Shown here: positions 60,327 through 64,000 of the stretch, piece after piece
Position numbering within the stretch: position 1 is the first letter of the stretch
Layout: each line of letters starts with the position of its first letter
Assembly (NCBI RefSeq): GCF_900110645.1
Contig: NZ_FOFB01000015.1
Coordinates: forward strand, 1 to 64,000
Reading direction: 5' to 3'
DNA length: 64,000 bases
Origin: Neolewinella agarilytica
GTDB lineage: Bacteria > Bacteroidota > Bacteroidia > Chitinophagales > Saprospiraceae
Made by a program: the position numbers and the translations under genes
The notes under the pieces: model-generated
Told to the model about the DNA's origin: nothing
The model's database searches: none
What the model saw: only the letters and a program-made list of their open reading frames with translations

Positions 60327-63300
60327 ATGCTAAAGCTTTATAAAATTCTGGTGCCTCTGTGCGCCCTTGCCACCATTCTTTATGCCTGTGCGCCCGAGGA
60401 AGTCGTGAATAAATACGAGAATCGTGTGATCGCTATCCATCCGGAAGCCGCGGCCCTTGATGCTGCCCGCATTCGTAAAGAAGCCAATGTGGAAATTGCT
60501 GACGGCTTTGACCTGGCCCTCTGGGCAGCTGATTCGCTCGTTCAGGACCCCATTGCCATCAGCGTTGCCCCGGATGGGCGCATTTTTTACACTCAGGCCA
60601 CCCGGCAAACCAGCTCCGAATTTGACATCCGTGGCCACCAAAACTGGATGACGGCCTCCCTGTCTTTTGAGACCGTTGAAGACCGCCGCAAGTTTTTACG
60701 GGAAACTTTTTCCGCCGACAGCGAAGAATCTGAAGCGCACCTGAAAGACCTCAACGGAGATGGTGTGAAGGACTGGAAAGACCTGACGGTCGAGAAAGAA
60801 AACATCTGGTTCATTACCGATGAGACGGGCGATGGTGTCGCCGACCGCAGCCAACGTTACCTCGAAGATTTCGGTGAAGAGATCACTGACGTAGCTAACG
60901 GCATTGAGTTTCTTAACGGCGAAGTATATGTGAGTGTCGGCCCCGATCTCTGGAAAACCGGAGATGACAACAAGGACGGCATTGCCGACCGCACCGAAAG
61001 CCTGAGCCACGGCTATGCTGTCCACGTCGGCTTCAGCGGTCATGGCATGAGCGGCGTCACCGTCGGCCCCCAGGGCCGCATCTGGTGGGGCATCGGGGAT
61101 ATTGGGATGAACGTCGTCGATAAATCCGGCAAGGAGTGGAAGAACCCCAACCGCGGCGTCGTGGTCCGCTGCGACCCCGACGGCAGCAACTTTGAGGTTT
61201 TCTCCCACGGTGTGCGCAACACCCATGAGTTCGCCTGGGACAAATATGGCAACCTGATCACGGTCGACAACGACGGAGACCACGCCGGCGAACGCGAACG
61301 ACTCGTCTACCTCATTGATGGCTCCGACACCGGCTGGCGCATCAACTGGCAGTTCGGCAAATACACCGACCCGAAGAACAATACCTATAAAGTATGGATG
61401 GACGAAGAAATGTACAAAACCCGCTATCCGGCACCGGATTCTGAGCAGGCGAAGAATGAGCAGGCCGCCTATTTCCTGCCACCCATCGCGCAGTTCGTCA
61501 ATGGCCCGACCGGGCTGGTGTATAACCCGGGCACGGCGCTGGCACCTAAATATTACGACCACTTCTTTGTGGCGGAGTTCCGGGGAGCACCGGGCAGATC
61601 TCCCATTCATGCTTTTAAGATGCAGCCCGATGGAGCAGGCTTTGCACTGGCCAGCGCTGATACCATCGTCAAGGGTATATTACCTACGGGGCTGGACTTT
61701 GGCCCTGACGGAGCCCTTTACTGTGGCGACTGGATCAACGGTTGGGGCACCAAAAACGAAGGTCGTATCTGGAAACTGGATATGGGCGCGGACGCAGGTG
61801 CAGAGGTGGCTTTACGAAGCGAGGTGAAGGAGCTACTGGCTGCTGAATTTGACATAATGCCGACTGGAGAGATCATGAATTTACTAGGCCATCAGGATCA
61901 GCGCATTCGTCGCAAAGCTCAGTTCTTTTTAGCTTCCATGCCGGACTTAGGTGGCTTTGGCTCGCTTGAGGATGTAGCACAAGACCCACAGGCCAATCAG
62001 CTGGCCCGCATCCACGCCCTCTGGGGCATGGCGCAGATGATCCGTCAGGGCAAAGACCGCATCACCGATCTGGAACCCTTCCTCCTGGACGCCGACCCGG
62101 AAATCATCGCCCAGGCCGCCCGCCTGGTGGGCGACCTGAAGCACGCTGCTGCCGGAGAGACCCTGATCGGCCTCCTCTCCCACCCCTCCGCCCGGGTGCG
62201 CTTCTTTGCTATGGAAGCCCTGGGGCGCACGGAGAACAAGGCCGCCGTTCAGCCCATTCTCGCCATGCTGCGTGAAGATGACGGTAAGGACACCTGGCTC
62301 CGCCACGGCGGCATGATCGCCCTGGGCCGCATCGGCGATGCCGGGGCCATGCGTAGCCTTGCTACTGACGCTACCCGCAACATGCGCCTCATCGCCATCG
62401 TCGCCCTGCGTCGTATGGAATCTCCTGAGGTAAAAGCCTTCCTTGAAGACGCCGACGAGTACGTCGTCGCCGAAGCCGCCCGCGCCATCACCGATGATTA
62501 CACGATCCCCGGAGCCATGTCTCCCCTGGCGCAGATGCTGAACAAGCGCGCCTGGACGAGCGAGCCCCTCATCCGCCGCATCATCAACGCCAACCTGACG
62601 GTCGGCAATAACCGAACGGTAGACAATCTGGTCACCTACGCCAACAACACCGCTAACCTGACCGATATGCGCGCCGAAGCATTGGCCACTCTCGCACACT
62701 GGGCACGTCCTTCTCTTTTTGACCGGGTAGACGGTCGCTACCGCGGCGAGCGGAACAAAAGTGACGACTACGTGCGCCAGCAATTGGGCGAAAGTATCGC
62801 CGGGCTGATGGCCGGAGGAGAACCGGCCGTTCGGATGGCGGCCATCCGCGCCGCTGCCGGGCTTAAGATCACCGACGCCACGGAGCAACTCTCCGGGCTG
62901 CTGGCTAAAGATCCCTCAGCTGACATTCGTGCAGAAGCGCTCTTTGCCCTCGATGACTTAAAAGCTCCGGAACTGGACAAGCTGATCCGTATGGCGATGG
63001 AAGACCGCGACAATAGTGTTCGTTCCCGTGCCCTGTCCCTGCTACCTAAATCAAGTGTCGCTCCCGAAAAAGCCGTTGAGCTCTACGCCGACGTGATTGA
63101 TAACGGCACGGTGCGGGAAGCCCAGGCTGCCATCACCGGTCTTGGCCAACTGGAAACAGCGGGCGCCAATGCTTACCTCAGCGAGCTGATTGGCCGGATG
63201 GCCGACGGTAAACTCCCTGCCGGAGTACACCTCGATCTGATCGAAACCATCGAAACCAAAAACGACGACACTGCCCTGACAGAACAACTCTCCGCCTACG

Positions 63301-63782
63301 AAGCCGATTTGCTGAAAAAAGACGACCTGGGCCTGTTCGCCTCCGCCCTTGCCGGCGGTAATTCCGGTGCCGGGCGCGGCGTCTTTTACTGGAACTCCAG
63401 CGCTCAGTGTACCCGCTGCCACGCCATCTTCGAATATGGCGGTAACGTTGGCCCTAACCTGGCCGGCATTGGCCACCGAATGACGCCGAGGGAAATTCTG
63501 ACCTCCATCATCCGCCCGAGCGCGGCCCTGGCCGCGGGCCACGAGACGGTGCTTGTCACCCTCAAAGATGAGGAAGTACTCTCCGGTATCGTCCTCGAAC
63601 GTACACCAGAACACCTGAAGCTGAAGGTCGGTAAGACGGATAGCCGCACCATCGCTCAGGCAGACATTGCTGAAGAAGAGACCTTACCTTCCAGTATGCC
63701 CTCCGCCGAAGGCAAAATCTCCCGCCGGGAGATTCGGGATTTGGTAGCGTTTTTGGCAAAAATGAAGGGGGAGGAAGGCTAG
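60327..63782 (+). CDS. Large lipoprotein with dehydrogenase propeller, HEAT repeats and heme c domain
   Basis: The ATG at 60327 gives a lipoprotein signal (LVPLCALATILYAC). Residues about 40-500 form a beta-propeller of the sorbosone/glucose dehydrogenase type (FDLALWAADSLVQDPIAIS, HEFAWDKYGNLITVDND, TGLDFGPDGALYCGDWING). About 540-1000 are HEAT-like repeats (AQAARLVGDLKHAAAGETLIG). Then comes a heme c motif CTRCH near 1028 followed by GGNVGPNLAGIGHR, and a C-terminal DEEVLSGIVLERTPEHLKL module. This domain order is the PVC-type heme-binding dehydrogenase. It probably oxidises a sugar or alcohol in the envelope. Confidence 0.9.
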   Translation: MLKLYKILVPLCALATILYACAPEEVVNKYENRVIAIHPEAAALDAARIRKEANVEIADGFDLALWAADSLVQDPIAISVAPDGRIFYTQATRQTSSEFDIRGHQNWMTASLSFETVEDRRKFLRETFSADSEESEAHLKDLNGDGVKDWKDLTVEKENIWFITDETGDGVADRSQRYLEDFGEEITDVANGIEFLNGEVYVSVGPDLWKTGDDNKDGIADRTESLSHGYAVHVGFSGHGMSGVTVGPQGRIWWGIGDIGMNVVDKSGKEWKNPNRGVVVRCDPDGSNFEVFSHGVRNTHEFAWDKYGNLITVDNDGDHAGERERLVYLIDGSDTGWRINWQFGKYTDPKNNTYKVWMDEEMYKTRYPAPDSEQAKNEQAAYFLPPIAQFVNGPTGLVYNPGTALAPKYYDHFFVAEFRGAPGRSPIHAFKMQPDGAGFALASADTIVKGILPTGLDFGPDGALYCGDWINGWGTKNEGRIWKLDMGADAGAEVALRSEVKELLAAEFDIMPTGEIMNLLGHQDQRIRRKAQFFLASMPDLGGFGSLEDVAQDPQANQLARIHALWGMAQMIRQGKDRITDLEPFLLDADPEIIAQAARLVGDLKHAAAGETLIGLLSHPSARVRFFAMEALGRTENKAAVQPILAMLREDDGKDTWLRHGGMIALGRIGDAGAMRSLATDATRNMRLIAIVALRRMESPEVKAFLEDADEYVVAEAARAITDDYTIPGAMSPLAQMLNKRAWTSEPLIRRIINANLTVGNNRTVDNLVTYANNTANLTDMRAEALATLAHWARPSLFDRVDGRYRGERNKSDDYVRQQLGESIAGLMAGGEPAVRMAAIRAAAGLKITDATEQLSGLLAKDPSADIRAEALFALDDLKAPELDKLIRMAMEDRDNSVRSRALSLLPKSSVAPEKAVELYADVIDNGTVREAQAAITGLGQLETAGANAYLSELIGRMADGKLPAGVHLDLIETIETKNDDTALTEQLSAYEADLLKKDDLGLFASALAGGNSGAGRGVFYWNSSAQCTRCHAIFEYGGNVGPNLAGIGHRMTPREILTSIIRPSAALAAGHETVLVTLKDEEVLSGIVLERTPEHLKLKVGKTDSRTIAQADIAEEETLPSSMPSAEGKISRREIRDLVAFLAKMKGEEG

Positions 63783-63801
63783 GCGTAATCACGTTCAACG
63801 T

Positions 63802-63873
63802 GCGACCGGCCAAAGCGACCTCCGGTCGCGCTACTCTTTTTCAGCGCGACCGGAGGTCGCTTTGGCCGGTCGC
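63802..63873. repeat. Perfect 31-bp inverted repeat
   Basis: The arms at 63802-63832 and 63843-63873 are exactly complementary (start GCGACCGGCCAAAGCGACCT) with a 10-base loop ACTCTTTTTC. A smaller hairpin CGCCGCCGGAGGCGGCG follows. It could act as a bidirectional terminator between two converging genes. Confidence 0.85.
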
Positions 63874-63930
63874 CGCCGGAGGCGGCGTTCACCGGAAGGA
63901 TCCCAGTAGTGAACAAATCAATTAAGTCAC

Positions 63931-64000
63931 CTACAAAAACCGCTGCAACTGCTCCTTGAAAAAGTCGGCACTGTCTTTCGCACTTTGCATCGCATTGTGG
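63931..64000 (-). CDS. C-terminal end of a minus-strand gene (partial)
   Basis: The last 22 codons of a frame enter from the right edge (HNAMQSAKDSADFFKEQLQ, then RFL and a TAG at 63931-63933). Codon use is normal and the stop lies in the expected place after the hairpin, but the family cannot be told from so little. Confidence 0.5.
   Translation of the reverse strand, partial: HNAMQSAKDSADFFKEQLQRFL

Overview
The window is a stretch of chromosome from a member of the Bacteroidota, most probably a Lewinella-like member of the Saprospiria. Four things point there. There are giant secreted proteins made of SprB-type repeats with type IX secretion (T9SS) C-terminal sorting domains. Bacteroidota families are present (BshA bacillithiol synthesis, DUF2141, DUF3078, propeller-type sensor kinases). 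Promoters fit the Bacteroidota pattern TTG / 20-21 nt / TAnnTTTG. Ribosome binding sites are weak. No rRNA, CRISPR array or prophage is visible. One tRNA-Met (CAT) lies at 47382-47455.

Layout. 1-2294: 5' part of a large surface protein, cut by the window edge. 2651-6233: coaX, an outer-membrane beta-barrel gene and a TPR gene form a minus-strand operon. 6303-10490: purH, an unrecognised gene and an ABC-F ATPase. 10795-17337: a 2180-residue SprB-repeat adhesin. 18109-21279: an MbnP-like lipoprotein with two MbnH/MauG-like di-heme enzymes, which look like a copper or redox module. 21544-25361: flavin reductase-like protein, SDR, DUF2141 and a Do-family protease. 25594-28779: accessory island with an IS110-family element, then a truncated RHS tip carrying a zinc-metalloprotease toxin domain and an overlapping membrane protein that is a candidate immunity factor. 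28873-36312: beta-barrel protein, M1 peptidase and small membrane or lipid-anchored proteins. 36454-40006: LytTR response regulator and propeller histidine kinase. 40222-48725: TPR proteins, MerR regulator, T9SS cargo protein, bshA, tRNA and DUF3078 porin-like protein. 49505-51252: ECF sigma factor, small protein and MscS channel in one operon. 51537-64000: FAD dehydrogenase, GT-C-like membrane protein, peroxiredoxin, TetR with hydrolase, phhA and a large heme-binding dehydrogenase lipoprotein.

The intergenic DNA is unusually rich in short dispersed repeats. I see at least four families: (i) an 18-20 bp motif, TGCACCTGCGKCCGCGCC, about 13 times on both strands and sometimes inside genes; (ii) a REP-like palindrome with core GTCGGCTGCGCCGAC, three copies; (iii) elements built on GGCTRCCGCA with TGGTCTTT-type arms, some with terminal inverted repeats; (iv) assorted long perfect hairpins. 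A 181-bp tandem repeat lies at 48937-49465. The toxin/immunity candidate and the dispersed 18-20 bp motif are the two observations I would follow first.
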